Shown in pieces: positions 47,938 to 57,183 of a DNA stretch of 64,000 nt (positions are counted from its first letter, which is position 1; each line of letters starts with the position of its first letter). The DNA comes from JBGSYJ01 sp041748075. GTDB taxonomy: Bacteria > Acidobacteriota > Thermoanaerobaculia > Gp7-AA8. The position numbers were made by a program, and so were the translations under genes. The notes below the pieces were generated by a model that was given only the letters and a program-made list of their open reading frames with translations, had not been told where the DNA came from and searched no databases. The stretch covers positions 62,001-126,000 of the forward strand of contig JBGTDX010000105.1 of NCBI GenBank assembly GCA_041748075.1. The letters run 5' to 3'.

Positions 47938-48483
47938 TCAGTTCACTACGCTCACGGGAACGGTCGCCTCAGCGTTTTCCCACGCGATCCGCATCTTGCC
48001 CTTGTCGGTTCCGACATCGTGGAAGTCGATGACGAACGTTTCGACAGGGGACGCCGCTTTGCTGACGTTCATCTTCACCCGGCCCAGATCCTGCGCCGCG
48101 TCGTAGTTCGTGCCCCACTGGCCCGTCTGTTTGTTCACGATCAGCGTCCAGCCGTCCGCCTCGGGAATCGAGTAGAGCGTATAGGTGCCTTTCGGGACGG
48201 AGAGGTCGCCGATCCTGAGGTTTGCATCGGTCTTCAGCGTGGTGGCTGCGTTGGCACCCGTCCTCCACACCTTCCCGTACGGAACCAGCTCTCCCATGAT
48301 CTTCCGTCCCCGTACGGACGGGGCGCTGTAACTGACGGTAATGTCGCTGCCCGAAACGGTGGCAGTGGCCGTCGCGGGAGGGCTGAGCGGCTTTTTCTTA
48401 TCGCCTCCGGCGTCATGCTGTGCGAGCAGGGCTCCGACGCATGCAACTGTAGTCACGATGGTGAGGATGGCTGTTTTCTTCAT
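47938..48483 (-). CDS. Secreted DUF2911 protein
   Basis: 181 aa; TAAGGAG lies upstream of the ATG. A signal peptide (AILTIVTTVACVGALLAQ) is followed by VSGSDITVSYSAPSVRGRKI, then LVPYGKVWRTGANAATTL, VPKGTYTLYSIPEADGWTLI and VIDFHDVGTDKGKMRIAWEN, the defining pattern of DUF2911. These are small periplasmic beta proteins of unknown role, common in Bacteroidota and Acidobacteriota. Confidence 0.88.
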   Translation of the reverse strand: MKKTAILTIVTTVACVGALLAQHDAGGDKKKPLSPPATATATVSGSDITVSYSAPSVRGRKIMGELVPYGKVWRTGANAATTLKTDANLRIGDLSVPKGTYTLYSIPEADGWTLIVNKQTGQWGTNYDAAQDLGRVKMNVSKAASPVETFVIDFHDVGTDKGKMRIAWENAEATVPVSVVN

Positions 48484-48576
48484 TCTGCAGGCTCCTTATT
48501 TGAAGCGTTTCATCGGGAAGCGGAATCATGTCACGAGGCGGCGCTCACGGGAAACCCTGTAACAGAAAAATTGCAC

Positions 48577-49710
48577 TCAACCGGTGATCGCGACTCCGAG
48601 CAGCCGGCCGAGCCCGAAAGTGAGGGCTGCGGCGACCAACCCGAACAGGACCTGCCTGCCGCCGGAGAACGAAATCGAGCGGCCGGTGAACAGAGTCACG
48701 CCTGCGCCGACGACGAAAAGCCCGACGGTACTCACCGCGACGCTCGCCAGCACAGCCGTCCGGCCTTCCAGCGCGATGAAGGGGAGCACGGGAAGGATCG
48801 CGCCTCCCGCGAAGAGAAAGAACGACGTGAACGCGGCGGTCCATGCTGAGCCCCCGAGGTCGTGGGGATCGATCCCGAGCTCCTCGCGGGCCATCGTCTC
48901 GATCGCGCTGACGCTGTTGCTCATGATCTCGTTGGCCACCATGCGCGCCTGTTCGGGCTCCATTCCTCGCGACTGATATATCAGGGCGAGCTCCTCCGCT
49001 TCTTCCTGGGGTGCCTGCTCGATCTCGTCACGCTCGGTCTCGATCTGGTGCTCGTACAGCTCGCGCGAGCTCTGGACGGAGAGCCATTCGCCGAGCGCCA
49101 TGGAGCCGGCGCCGGCGAGAAGGCCGGCGATGCCGGTGAGAAGAATCGTTTCCGACGGAAGAGAGGCGCCCGCGACGGCCATGACCAGGCTGAGGTTGGA
49201 TACCAGACCGTCGTTTGCTCCCAGAACTGCTGCGCGAAGCGCGTTGCCGCCAGTGGCGCGATGCCGCCCCTCAATGCGGGCGAGCTGCGGGCCTGCCATC
49301 CCCTCGGGCGATGTGCGCGTCAGATGCTTCAGGATGCGCGCGTGAGAGCGTTCGTCGTGATCCATTGCCGCGGCATCCGGCTGAGATGCGTACTTGCGGC
49401 TGCCGATCTGCTCGGCGTTGACGACGGAAGGAAGCACAGCGTTCGGCCCGAACCGGCCGGCGATCCAGCAGAGCATGCGCGTGCGCCAGCTCGGTTTGAA
49501 GCGGGGAACGGGAGCACCTGCTTCCACGAGCTTCTGCTTCCACATCTCGGCGTGGCGTCTTTCGACCGCGGCGAGACGGCTGTAAAGCTCGGAGAGATTC
49601 GCGTCCTTCTCTGCCTCCGACACTGCATCGTACAGAGCGGCGCCATTCAACTCGTCGTCGAGGTTGATCAGAAATCGCTGGATGTTCTCGCTGCGGGTTC
49701 GATCGGGCAC
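48577..49710 (-). CDS. Ferritin-like domain fused to VIT1/CCC1-family transporter
   Basis: 377 aa from the GTG at 49710; an ATG at 49734 is possible. The N-terminal 130 residues are a ferritin/rubrerythrin-like helix bundle (NLDDELNGAALYDAVSEAEK, AAVERRHAEMWKQKL, DHDERSHARIL) with Glu/His metal ligands. The C-terminal membrane part starts LRAAVLGANDGLVSNLSLVM and has GSMALGEWLSVQSSRELYE, as in VIT1/CCC1 iron or manganese transporters. It should move Fe2+ or Mn2+ across the membrane with the ferritin-like part sensing or loading metal. Confidence 0.88.
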   Translation of the reverse strand: MPDRTRSENIQRFLINLDDELNGAALYDAVSEAEKDANLSELYSRLAAVERRHAEMWKQKLVEAGAPVPRFKPSWRTRMLCWIAGRFGPNAVLPSVVNAEQIGSRKYASQPDAAAMDHDERSHARILKHLTRTSPEGMAGPQLARIEGRHRATGGNALRAAVLGANDGLVSNLSLVMAVAGASLPSETILLTGIAGLLAGAGSMALGEWLSVQSSRELYEHQIETERDEIEQAPQEEAEELALIYQSRGMEPEQARMVANEIMSNSVSAIETMAREELGIDPHDLGGSAWTAAFTSFFLFAGGAILPVLPFIALEGRTAVLASVAVSTVGLFVVGAGVTLFTGRSISFSGGRQVLFGLVAAALTFGLGRLLGVAITG

Positions 49711-49745
49711 ACCTGTAGTGTAGTGCCACAACATGGCCTGCGCCT

Positions 49746-51830
49746 CTACTGAGCGACCGTCTTCAGCGCCGTTACGGTGGCGGTCAGCAGCGCTTCCGGT
49801 CCGACGGGCGCTCCCGTCGCGTTCTTCATCCAGATATCGGGTGCGAGGTTGCCCTGCTTCGCCATCCGCTCGAACTCGGGACCGATGCTTCCGGCCCGTT
49901 CCATCTGCTGTTCGATCTGAAACGCGATCAGATGTCCGAGCGGATAGTCGGGGAGGTAGAGCATCGCGTCGATCATGTGCGAGTAGATGCCGAGAAGTAC
50001 GACGTCGCGCTTGCCGAAGACGGGTGCATAGTAGCGGTTCCAGATGTCACGCGAGATCTGCACCGTCGCGTCCCGCAGCTGCGCAGGAGTGGCGTCGGGA
50101 TTGTCGTACATCCACCGCCAGACATTCATGTCGACCAGGGCAACGCCGGCGATCTCGTAGGTGCCCCAGAAGGTGCCCAGCGTTGCGAGTGCACGGCTCC
50201 GTGCGTCGGGTTTCGCGAGACCGAGAAGCTCGAGGTCTCTTGCCTGGAACACGAACGCGAGCGCCTCGGTGAATGCCGTATTGGGCACTCCTTCGAGCAT
50301 CGTGTGATCGATCTCATTTAGCGAGATCGTCTGCTCCACGTTGTGGCCCATCTCGTGGACGGCGATGTTGTATCCCTTGTAGTTCATGCCGTCTTTTTCG
50401 ACTCGGGTACGAAGGTAGGCTTTCTCGTCCCGTGTCGCCGCCCCGAATGCGTGGCCGATGCCCCGCGAGGGATGAACGACGATATTGTCGGCGATGACTG
50501 CGGCCCGCTCTTTGCTGAATCCCAGCGACACGAGCATGTTGGGAATGTCAGCGCGGTAGGCTTCCGCGTTGGGATATTTCTTTCTGACGATCGGGTCGAG
50601 CTCCGCTTCGGTGTATGCGCCGCTTGCCCGGAAGCCGTTGTACCAGATGTCGAACGGCTCGAGCGGACGGCCGAGGCGTTTCTGAATCAGCGCAGCGACC
50701 TGTGGAACGAGAGGAGAGGTGAGGACCTGCTCGAATATCGCCCGGACTCTTTCTTCAGGGATCTCGCGATTCTCATCGAAGCGACGAGCGATGAGCGTCG
50801 GAGCTGCCGGCGAGTAGGGGTCGGCCTTCCGGACCGCGTTGAACTGATTGAGAAGGTGTTCGTAGCGCGTATCGGGTTCCCTGGTGTTCGTGACAACAGC
50901 TGCCGGTGACGGCGCCCTGTCGGAATCGGATACTGCGGCCGGAGCTACGGTATTCGAATACGGCTTCCAGTCCACCGTGGGGTTGTCGATGACGACCTGG
51001 GGAATCGTCTGCGTGACGATCCGCTCCATCACCTGCTGGATCATCCGCTGCTTTTCGATCGCGTCGGGCACGGCGAAATTCGCGCGAATTTCGTCTCGAA
51101 GGTTCCAGTGTGAGATGAGTCGCATCTTCGCCGGAAAGAGACGAATGCCCTTCTCATCGAGCAGGTGGTGCATCCAGATGTTGTAGCCGTTGATGTAGTT
51201 GTCGGCAGCCGACGAGACTCTGCTGATCTCCTGGTTGACCTCGGCTGGAACACGTCGTGAGAAACGCTGACCCAGCCGCGCTTCCGCCCATTCCCTACGC
51301 GTCCAGCTATCGCCCTGCGCGAGTCTCTCGTCCAGAGTCGTGAGCGGAAAGTTGAGCAGAACCACGAAAGCGATCTTGTTGGCGAAGAAGTCGTCGGCAA
51401 CGTGCGCAGACGGGTTGTAGCCGGCGAACAGGTGGTCGACGGGCAGCACCGGCCCCAATTCCACGTCGGTCTGCATGCGGAACTCTCGGATGATCTCGAG
51501 CATGTGGCCGTCGAGCTGCTCGAACATCGCCTCGAGACGCTTGAAGAGCTCATCGCGCGTCGAAGTGTCCGCCGCGAAGTTCTTCCGGACGAAGTTCTCG
51601 AATGTGGCGGCGTCGCCGTCCTCCGGCTTCCACAGGATCGAGACCTGCCTCAGGCCGCGCTGCAACGACGGGCGAACGTTCTCGCCGTGTGTTGCGACGA
51701 GCTCGGTCTCCAGCTTCGCCATGGAGCTCGCGAGTGGATCGACGGTGGGGCCCGGCTGAGCGAACGCGCCGAATGCAATCGCGAGAGCCGCAGGAAGAAG
51801 TGCCGCTTTGAACATCGTGCTCCAGGTCAT
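49746..51830 (-). CDS. Secreted zinc metallopeptidase (gluzincin-like, family unassigned)
   Basis: 694 aa from the ATG at 51830, which follows GGAGGACACCT; this start opens a signal peptide (FKAALLPAALAIAFGAFAQ). The catalytic motif is NIAVHEMGHNVEQTISLNE (HEMGH), with a likely third ligand Glu in NTAFTEALAFVFQARDLELL, 25-30 residues later, as in gluzincins. The long helical N-terminal region resembles M3-type oligopeptidases in style, but I cannot assign a MEROPS family. It lies 66 nt after the ABC permease gene on the same strand, so it may belong to the GntR-controlled operon. Confidence 0.75.
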   Translation of the reverse strand: MTWSTMFKAALLPAALAIAFGAFAQPGPTVDPLASSMAKLETELVATHGENVRPSLQRGLRQVSILWKPEDGDAATFENFVRKNFAADTSTRDELFKRLEAMFEQLDGHMLEIIREFRMQTDVELGPVLPVDHLFAGYNPSAHVADDFFANKIAFVVLLNFPLTTLDERLAQGDSWTRREWAEARLGQRFSRRVPAEVNQEISRVSSAADNYINGYNIWMHHLLDEKGIRLFPAKMRLISHWNLRDEIRANFAVPDAIEKQRMIQQVMERIVTQTIPQVVIDNPTVDWKPYSNTVAPAAVSDSDRAPSPAAVVTNTREPDTRYEHLLNQFNAVRKADPYSPAAPTLIARRFDENREIPEERVRAIFEQVLTSPLVPQVAALIQKRLGRPLEPFDIWYNGFRASGAYTEAELDPIVRKKYPNAEAYRADIPNMLVSLGFSKERAAVIADNIVVHPSRGIGHAFGAATRDEKAYLRTRVEKDGMNYKGYNIAVHEMGHNVEQTISLNEIDHTMLEGVPNTAFTEALAFVFQARDLELLGLAKPDARSRALATLGTFWGTYEIAGVALVDMNVWRWMYDNPDATPAQLRDATVQISRDIWNRYYAPVFGKRDVVLLGIYSHMIDAMLYLPDYPLGHLIAFQIEQQMERAGSIGPEFERMAKQGNLAPDIWMKNATGAPVGPEALLTATVTALKTVAQ

Positions 51831-51896
51831 AGGTGTCCTCCGGGACGACATCATAAAACATGAGCTCGGAGGCCCGGCATTTCCAACCGCGAATTC

Positions 51897-53699
51897 TCAC
51901 TTCCGAATGGCGGACCGCAACTCGAGGGTCTGCGGGTCGATGAGCTGAAGCCCTTCATCGTTCTCGATGAGACGCGAAGCGGGGGAGCCCGGAGGCGGAT
52001 AGCTCCGGAAGAGTCGCGCAGCGGGCATGGTCCCGGGGAGAATCCTGAGGATGCGGCCCGAGGCGAAATCGACGATGTAGAGAGTGCTTGTATGGTGGAC
52101 CGGAGCGCCGTCCGCATCTTCCGAGGTGTACATCATCAGAATGCCCGGCCGAAGCTCGCTACCCATGCGCAGCTTTCCGGTCACCGGCAGACGCCGGGTT
52201 GTGATATTGCCCTTCGAGTCGATGATTGCGGCCGCGCCGGTCGCATCCGCGAAGGCCCAACCGCCGTCGTGCAGCGGGACGGGAACGGATGCCGGGCTCG
52301 GAATCCGCAGCGTCACGTTCGCGGTCGCAGGATCGATCTCGTGAAACTCCACAGGGCGGCCTTTTCGTTCAACTCTCACCAGGGGGCGCAGAGCGCCCGA
52401 AGTGAGAAGTGCCAGCGTGCCTTCGAACGCGCCGACGGGTTCAATCGATCTGTTCGACAGCTCGACCTTCCGAACCCTCCACTGGGAACCGTTCCATTCG
52501 TGCAGGCGGATTTCGCTGGGAGTAATGAAGCTGGGACGAACGGCGACTGGCGAAGTCGCGTCAATCGCTGGAATCGTCATGATGGTACGACCATCGGCAT
52601 CGAGCAGCTCCGTAACCGTTCCGCTAACCCACGCCAAGTGCCTGCCATCCTCGGAAACTGCCGCCAGCCTTCCGCGGCCAGCTGGGATAATCCTCGGCCG
52701 GTCCGGCGATGCGCCGGCAAGTTCTGCAGAACGAATCTCCGGTCCTCGGCTCGATCGAGCGCTCCAGAAGACCCCTTCATCGGAAAGGAGGGATCCGCGA
52801 TTCGCGGATGGAGGCAGTCGCATCACATGCCCATCTGAGAGATCGATCGCGTATGTCGCGCCGAGCTGCGAGTCGCGAAGGTTGCCCGCGACCACGACTG
52901 AAGAGGCATCAGGAGAAGTGTCGAGAACGACGAAGCGCTGAAGCGACCAGATCGGCATGTGAAGAAGCGCCCATGAAGAGCCGGCGAGCACGAGCGCAAC
53001 GAGAGCGACCATCGCCGTGTAGAGAATGGAAAAGCGTCGCGCCTGGCGCTGCACCTCGTACCGCTCGCGAATGAATGCGATCGCATGGGCGACGAGAGTT
53101 CCAAGCACGACTACTACCAGAGACAGCAAGAGGTGCGAAAAGACGATGCCGTTGCTGTACGCAAGGCGGAACGGCTCGCTGGTTTTCCAGGCGAGCCAGA
53201 CGATTCCTGACGACAGCACAGCCCACAGGATCAGATGTGCCGCATTCGCTTTCGCGAGAACCTCGAGCGCGGCGCAGATCGGAACGATCGTAATCGCGAG
53301 CACTACCGCGATCACGACGTACTCGTGATCGAGCAATTCGACATTTCCGAAGAGGAGTGCGGGAGCAAGGAAAAGAAGTGTGGAGACGAGCGCGAGCAGA
53401 ATCGCGGAAGCGAGCTTACCGAAATAGATGGAGCTTGCGGCGACTGGTCGTGACAGGAGGAAAATGGATCGCGCTCCGGCAAGATCCCGGCCGACGCTCG
53501 TGACGCCGAGCGCGCCTCCCGCAACTGCCAGAAAGACAAACGCGAGAATCAGCGTCGGCTCTCCGGCCCTGGAGAGAAATCCTGATCCGTCGACTGCAGC
53601 GCCGGCCAGCAGTACCACGAGTCCACTCAACAGTCCCGCCAGCAGTACCAGACTTCTCATGCGCATCTCGCGCGCGATCACTGCGAGGATTCCGCTCAT
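51897..53699 (-). CDS. ABC-2 type permease with large C-terminal extracytoplasmic domain
   Basis: 600 aa. The first 230 residues hold about six membrane helices of an ABC-2 permease (MSGILAVIAREMRMRSLVLL, GALGVTSVGRDLAGARSIFL, LSRPVAASSIYFGKLASAIL). One more helix (ILYTAMVALVALVLAGSSWA) leads to about 350 residues of soluble beta-rich sequence with short repeats (VLDTSPDASSVVVAG, SEDGRHLAWVSG, LLDADGRTIMTIPA) resembling propeller blades. This domain should face the periplasm. The permease partners with the ATPase whose stop is 1 nt upstream. Confidence 0.82.
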   Translation of the reverse strand: MSGILAVIAREMRMRSLVLLAGLLSGLVVLLAGAAVDGSGFLSRAGEPTLILAFVFLAVAGGALGVTSVGRDLAGARSIFLLSRPVAASSIYFGKLASAILLALVSTLLFLAPALLFGNVELLDHEYVVIAVVLAITIVPICAALEVLAKANAAHLILWAVLSSGIVWLAWKTSEPFRLAYSNGIVFSHLLLSLVVVVLGTLVAHAIAFIRERYEVQRQARRFSILYTAMVALVALVLAGSSWALLHMPIWSLQRFVVLDTSPDASSVVVAGNLRDSQLGATYAIDLSDGHVMRLPPSANRGSLLSDEGVFWSARSSRGPEIRSAELAGASPDRPRIIPAGRGRLAAVSEDGRHLAWVSGTVTELLDADGRTIMTIPAIDATSPVAVRPSFITPSEIRLHEWNGSQWRVRKVELSNRSIEPVGAFEGTLALLTSGALRPLVRVERKGRPVEFHEIDPATANVTLRIPSPASVPVPLHDGGWAFADATGAAAIIDSKGNITTRRLPVTGKLRMGSELRPGILMMYTSEDADGAPVHHTSTLYIVDFASGRILRILPGTMPAARLFRSYPPPGSPASRLIENDEGLQLIDPQTLELRSAIRK

Positions 53700-53700
53700 C

Positions 53701-54567
53701 TCAGGACTCCCTCTCGCCTGTCACGGCCATGAAGATCTCCTCGAGGGACATCGCCACGACTTCCGAGCTCTCACCGTCAGGCTCGGGCGCTTCATAGTTG
53801 GCAACGATCTCCTCGATCCAGTCGCCCCATCGTTGTGAGCGAACGACCTCGAGATGCCTCGTAGTGATGGCGGTCTGCGCCCGGCGCATTCTTCGAAAAC
53901 GCGACTTGACCGTCTCGAGATCCTCGTCCAGCAGAAGTCTCGTGCCCGATAGAATGCCGACGCGATCGGCGATTCCCTCGATCCCGGCAAGATCGTGACT
54001 CGTGATGAGCGTCGTCGTGCCGCGATCCGCCAGATCGGCGAGAAGATCGTCGTACAGGTCCTTCCTCGCGACGACGTCGAGACCGAGGGTGGGGTCGTCC
54101 AGGACGAGAAGATCCGGCTCGGCCGTGATGGCCAACGCGAGCAGCAGTTGTCGCCGCTGTCCTTTCGAAAGCTCACCGAACTTTGCTGAAGGGCGGATCT
54201 TCAGAAGATCGAGTCTGGTCTGAATGATCGAAGCGTTCCAGCGTGGGTAGATCGCCCGGTTGAAATCGACGAGCTGCCTCACGGTCATTCCACGCTCCAC
54301 TTCATCGTCCTCGGCGACGACGCCGACACGCGCGAGAATGCGTGACCGGTGGATCCAGCTGTCTTCGCCGAAGATGATTAAGCGCCCCTCTGTCGGGCGT
54401 TGCATCCCGAGGAGAGCTCGCACGAGAGAGGATTTGCCGGAGCCGTTACGACCGAGAAGGGCGTAGACCGATCCCTGTTTTACACGAAAGGAGATTCCGT
54501 CGAGTATCAGTTTGCGTCCATACTGAACGGACAGGTTGAACACGTCGACGGCTGGTTCGGTGTTCAT
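53701..54567 (-). CDS. ABC transporter ATP-binding protein (YtrB-like)
   Basis: 288 aa. Walker A is LLGRNGSGKSSLVRALLG near residue 35, the signature is LSKGQRRQLLLALA, Walker B is LLVLDDPTLGLD, and the switch His is in TLITSHD. DDP instead of DEP in Walker B is a known variant; the catalytic Glu is the second acidic position and should be checked. An extra C-terminal 80 residues are typical of the YtrB group. It overlaps the GntR gene by 4 nt and is followed at once by the permease gene. Confidence 0.88.
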   Translation of the reverse strand: MNTEPAVDVFNLSVQYGRKLILDGISFRVKQGSVYALLGRNGSGKSSLVRALLGMQRPTEGRLIIFGEDSWIHRSRILARVGVVAEDDEVERGMTVRQLVDFNRAIYPRWNASIIQTRLDLLKIRPSAKFGELSKGQRRQLLLALAITAEPDLLVLDDPTLGLDVVARKDLYDDLLADLADRGTTTLITSHDLAGIEGIADRVGILSGTRLLLDEDLETVKSRFRRMRRAQTAITTRHLEVVRSQRWGDWIEEIVANYEAPEPDGESSEVVAMSLEEIFMAVTGERES

Positions 54568-54959
54568 CGTCTGCTCCTCACGGGGTCATGGATCGAGCTA
54601 AGCGCCTCCCGGACCGCGCTGATGGCTTCATCTTCGGAGGCACCGGCGCTGGCAGCGCTCGCAGCATATCGGCGTGCTGCGAGACCGAGCGAGCTTCGCT
54701 TCTCGCGTTTCGTCAATCCGGTGGGGGAGTCGGCGACGAAAGTCCCTTCGCCACGCCGGACAACCAGCACGCCCGCCTCAGTGAGACGCTGATAGGCCTT
54801 TGATACGGTGGCGGGATTGATTCTCAGTTTCTGTGCGAGCTCACGAACGGACGGAACGACGGTTCCGGGCGTGTACGCGCCGATGGCGACCAGGCGACGA
54901 ATCTCGTCTTCGATCTGCTTCCAGATCGGAACGGAGTCGCGGGAATCAATGACGATCAC
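54564..54959 (-). CDS. GntR-family (YtrA-type) repressor
   Basis: 131 aa from the GTG at 54959 (IVIDSRDSVPIWKQIEDEIR). The winged-helix domain has IGAYTPGTVVPSVRELAQKL, RINPATVSKAYQRLTEAG and RRGEGTFVA, as in GntR regulators. The short C-terminal helical region without a ligand domain is typical of the YtrA subfamily, which controls neighbouring ABC genes. The GTG lies only 8 nt after the -10 box, so the mRNA should be leaderless. It is the first gene of the operon with the ABC ATPase and permease. Confidence 0.88.
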   Translation of the reverse strand: MIVIDSRDSVPIWKQIEDEIRRLVAIGAYTPGTVVPSVRELAQKLRINPATVSKAYQRLTEAGVLVVRRGEGTFVADSPTGLTKREKRSSLGLAARRYAASAASAGASEDEAISAVREALSSIHDPVRSRR

Positions 54960-54967
54960 GGTGACAC

Positions 54968-54996
54968 AGTGTATCAGTACAGCGATACAGGCACAA
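54968..54996 (-). promoter_or_regulatory. Promoter and GntR operator of the ABC operon
   Basis: On the minus strand TTGTGC (54996-54991) and TACACT (54973-54968) are spaced by 17 nt. The palindrome TGTATC-8 nt-GATACA (54970-54989) fills the spacer and overlaps the -10 box. This is the half-site spacing expected for GntR dimers, so autorepression is likely. Confidence 0.72.
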
Positions 54997-55053
54997 CTCA
55001 AATCTCCAACTGCGATTCCAGTTGCTCCGCCTGAGCGTGGCCCCGAGGGGTGT

Positions 55054-56436
55054 TTACGACGGAACCCGTTCGACCGGAACGACGGCTGCGATTCCGCGCG
55101 ACGAAAGCCGCAGAAAACGGACGAGCAGCAGCATGGCTACGGCAGTCAGTCCCGCGCAGAGGCCCCACCAGAGCCCCACGATCCCCATCGAGAGGTGAAA
55201 TCCGAGGTAGATGGCAATCGGCAGACCGATGAACCAGTGTCCCAAAAGGTTCGCAACAAATGCGTACCGCGTGTCCGCGGCTCCTCGCAGCACCCCTGCA
55301 CCCACCGCCTGCGTTCCGTCCGAGATCTGAAAGATCGCTGCAACGGCCAGCAACGGAATCGAGGCCAGAATAACCTCAGGTTTGTTGCTGAGCAGCGATG
55401 CAAGCTGCCCGGGAAAGAGCCAGAAGATCAGGGCGCCGCACGACATGAACGCAATGCCCGCTGTGAACGCGACGAGACCGGCACGGCGTGTTCCGGCGCG
55501 GTCGCCTGCTCCGACAGCGTGACCGACCCGCACGGATGCGGCAGCTCCGATTCCGAGAGCAACCGTGAATGTGAATGCAGCCAGAGTGAGCGCGATGTGG
55601 TGTGCCGCCAGGTCGTCCGGCCCGAGCCTGCCGGCAAGCAGCCCCACGAGCGCGAAGATGCCGACCTCAGCGCCCATCTGCAGCCCGAGCGGAAGCCCGA
55701 TGTGAAAGGCTTTTCGGAACTCGTGCGGAACGGGTCGCCAGAGCTCCTTCATTCCTGGCGTCCTGAGGGCTCGAACGGCGACAAACAGAATCCACAGCTG
55801 AAGCAGGCTCGCCATGACCGTGACGATCGCAGCGCCCGCCACTCCGAATGCGGGCATGAGCCGAAGCGGCCCAGTCCACGATGGGAGCCATGCGCCACCG
55901 AACACGAAGTAGATGTCGGCGATCAGATTGAATACGTTCGCCAGGGCGATCGAGATGATCATCGGGCGTGTGATCGACTGCGCCTGAAGATAGGAACGCA
56001 GAACGACAAAGAGCAGCATGGGAATGAGAGCCAGAGTGCGGATGAGCGTGTACGTGGTCGCGTCGGGAATGATCAGCGGATCGACACCGAACGGCGTGAG
56101 GATCATCGGTGCCAGTACGAGCGGAACGGAAAGGAACACGCCGATGACGATGGCGAGCCAGACACCCTGCCACAGAGTCCTTCGCGCGCGGACCGGATCG
56201 CCCGCACCGAATGCCTGTGCTGTGAGGGGATCGATCCCCATGACGGTTCCCATCGCTGCGATGAAGACGGTGAAGAACAAAGCGTTCCCGAGTCCCACCG
56301 CGCCGAGCTCCCGGGCGCCGAGACGACCGATTACCGCCGTATCGACCACTCCCATCAGCTGCAGACCAGCCTGTGCGGCGGCTAGTGGGAGAGCGAGGCG
56401 GAGCAGGCCGCGCCATTCTGTGAGCGTTGCAGACAT
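55054..56436 (-). CDS. MATE-family multidrug efflux transporter
   Basis: 460 aa with about 12 membrane helices in two MatE repeats. The first starts LLRLALPLAAAQAGLQLMGV and has VDTAVIGRLGARELGAVGLG; the second has FHIGLPLGLQMGAEVGIFAL and AASVRVGHAVGAGDRAG. It should export cationic drugs or metabolites using a Na+ or H+ gradient. It is on the same strand as the GntR operon but separate from it, since the operon promoter at 54968-54996 lies between them. Confidence 0.92.
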   Translation of the reverse strand: MSATLTEWRGLLRLALPLAAAQAGLQLMGVVDTAVIGRLGARELGAVGLGNALFFTVFIAAMGTVMGIDPLTAQAFGAGDPVRARRTLWQGVWLAIVIGVFLSVPLVLAPMILTPFGVDPLIIPDATTYTLIRTLALIPMLLFVVLRSYLQAQSITRPMIISIALANVFNLIADIYFVFGGAWLPSWTGPLRLMPAFGVAGAAIVTVMASLLQLWILFVAVRALRTPGMKELWRPVPHEFRKAFHIGLPLGLQMGAEVGIFALVGLLAGRLGPDDLAAHHIALTLAAFTFTVALGIGAAASVRVGHAVGAGDRAGTRRAGLVAFTAGIAFMSCGALIFWLFPGQLASLLSNKPEVILASIPLLAVAAIFQISDGTQAVGAGVLRGAADTRYAFVANLLGHWFIGLPIAIYLGFHLSMGIVGLWWGLCAGLTAVAMLLLVRFLRLSSRGIAAVVPVERVPS

Positions 56437-56448
56437 CGGGTGGAGCCG

Positions 56449-57183
56449 TTATTTCTGATCGCCTCCCGCGAGCGCGGACTGCGCGGACGGGCGGGCGAGG
56501 CGTGCCCACTCGGTGTACATCCTTCCGGAAGGATGGAGCCCGTCGAGCGCGGTCAATCCCGGATCGCCGGCAGCCTTGCGGGAGTAGGGGGTGATGTCGA
56601 CAAAGTGAGCTCCAGCGCGTTCCGCCTCCTCACGCTTGACCGCGTTGAAGGCGTCAATCTCACGCGCGATTTTCTCGCGATCCCGTCCCTCGGCGAATGG
56701 TGTCACACCCCAGTCGGGAATTGATAGGACCACGACTCTCCGAGCGTTGCCGCCCGCAAAGCCGATGGAGCGCTCGATCAGATCGCGAAGTTGATCGCGG
56801 TACTCCTCGAGGGCGCGCCCGCGATACTGGTTGTTCACGCCGATGAGCAGTGTGACCAGATCGAACGGGCCGGCTGGCTGCGCGGCATCGATCGCTGCCG
56901 CGAGCTCGTCGGTCGTCCAGCCTGTCTTTGCAATGATGGTCGGATCCTCGATCGGGATTCCCTGATCGCGCAGGATCGCCGCGAGCTGGACTGTCCATCG
57001 ACCCGACGGCGATATGCTCTCGCCGATGGTGTAGGAATCGCCCAGCGCGAGAAATCGGATGCCCGAGGTCTGGCGCATCGGTTCTCCTCTCAGGCTCTTC
57101 GAGGAGCAGGACGGAAGGATCGCGAGCATCGCCGCCAGCAGCGAAGCTGCGAGGACCACCTGATTGCGAGCATCACTCAACAC
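56449..57183 (-). CDS. SGNH/GDSL hydrolase lipoprotein
   Basis: 244 aa from the GTG at 57183, whose G is also the last base of the TAG that ends the rhodanese gene (TAGTG). An earlier ATG at 57222 lies inside rhodanese coding sequence. A lipoprotein signal (NQVVLAASLLAAMLAILPSC) precedes the hydrolase: block I RFLALGDSYTIGE with catalytic Ser, block III VTLLIGVNNQYRG, and block V LTALDGLHPSGRMYT with Asp and His. It is an esterase or lipase of unknown substrate at the membrane. It is probably cotranscribed with the rhodanese gene. Confidence 0.85.
   Translation of the reverse strand: MLSDARNQVVLAASLLAAMLAILPSCSSKSLRGEPMRQTSGIRFLALGDSYTIGESISPSGRWTVQLAAILRDQGIPIEDPTIIAKTGWTTDELAAAIDAAQPAGPFDLVTLLIGVNNQYRGRALEEYRDQLRDLIERSIGFAGGNARRVVVLSIPDWGVTPFAEGRDREKIAREIDAFNAVKREEAERAGAHFVDITPYSRKAAGDPGLTALDGLHPSGRMYTEWARLARPSAQSALAGGDQK

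Noticed and set aside
54808..56385. 525-codon open frame on the plus strand
   Set aside because: Antisense to the MATE transporter and of very low complexity (His, Arg, Glu, Asp).
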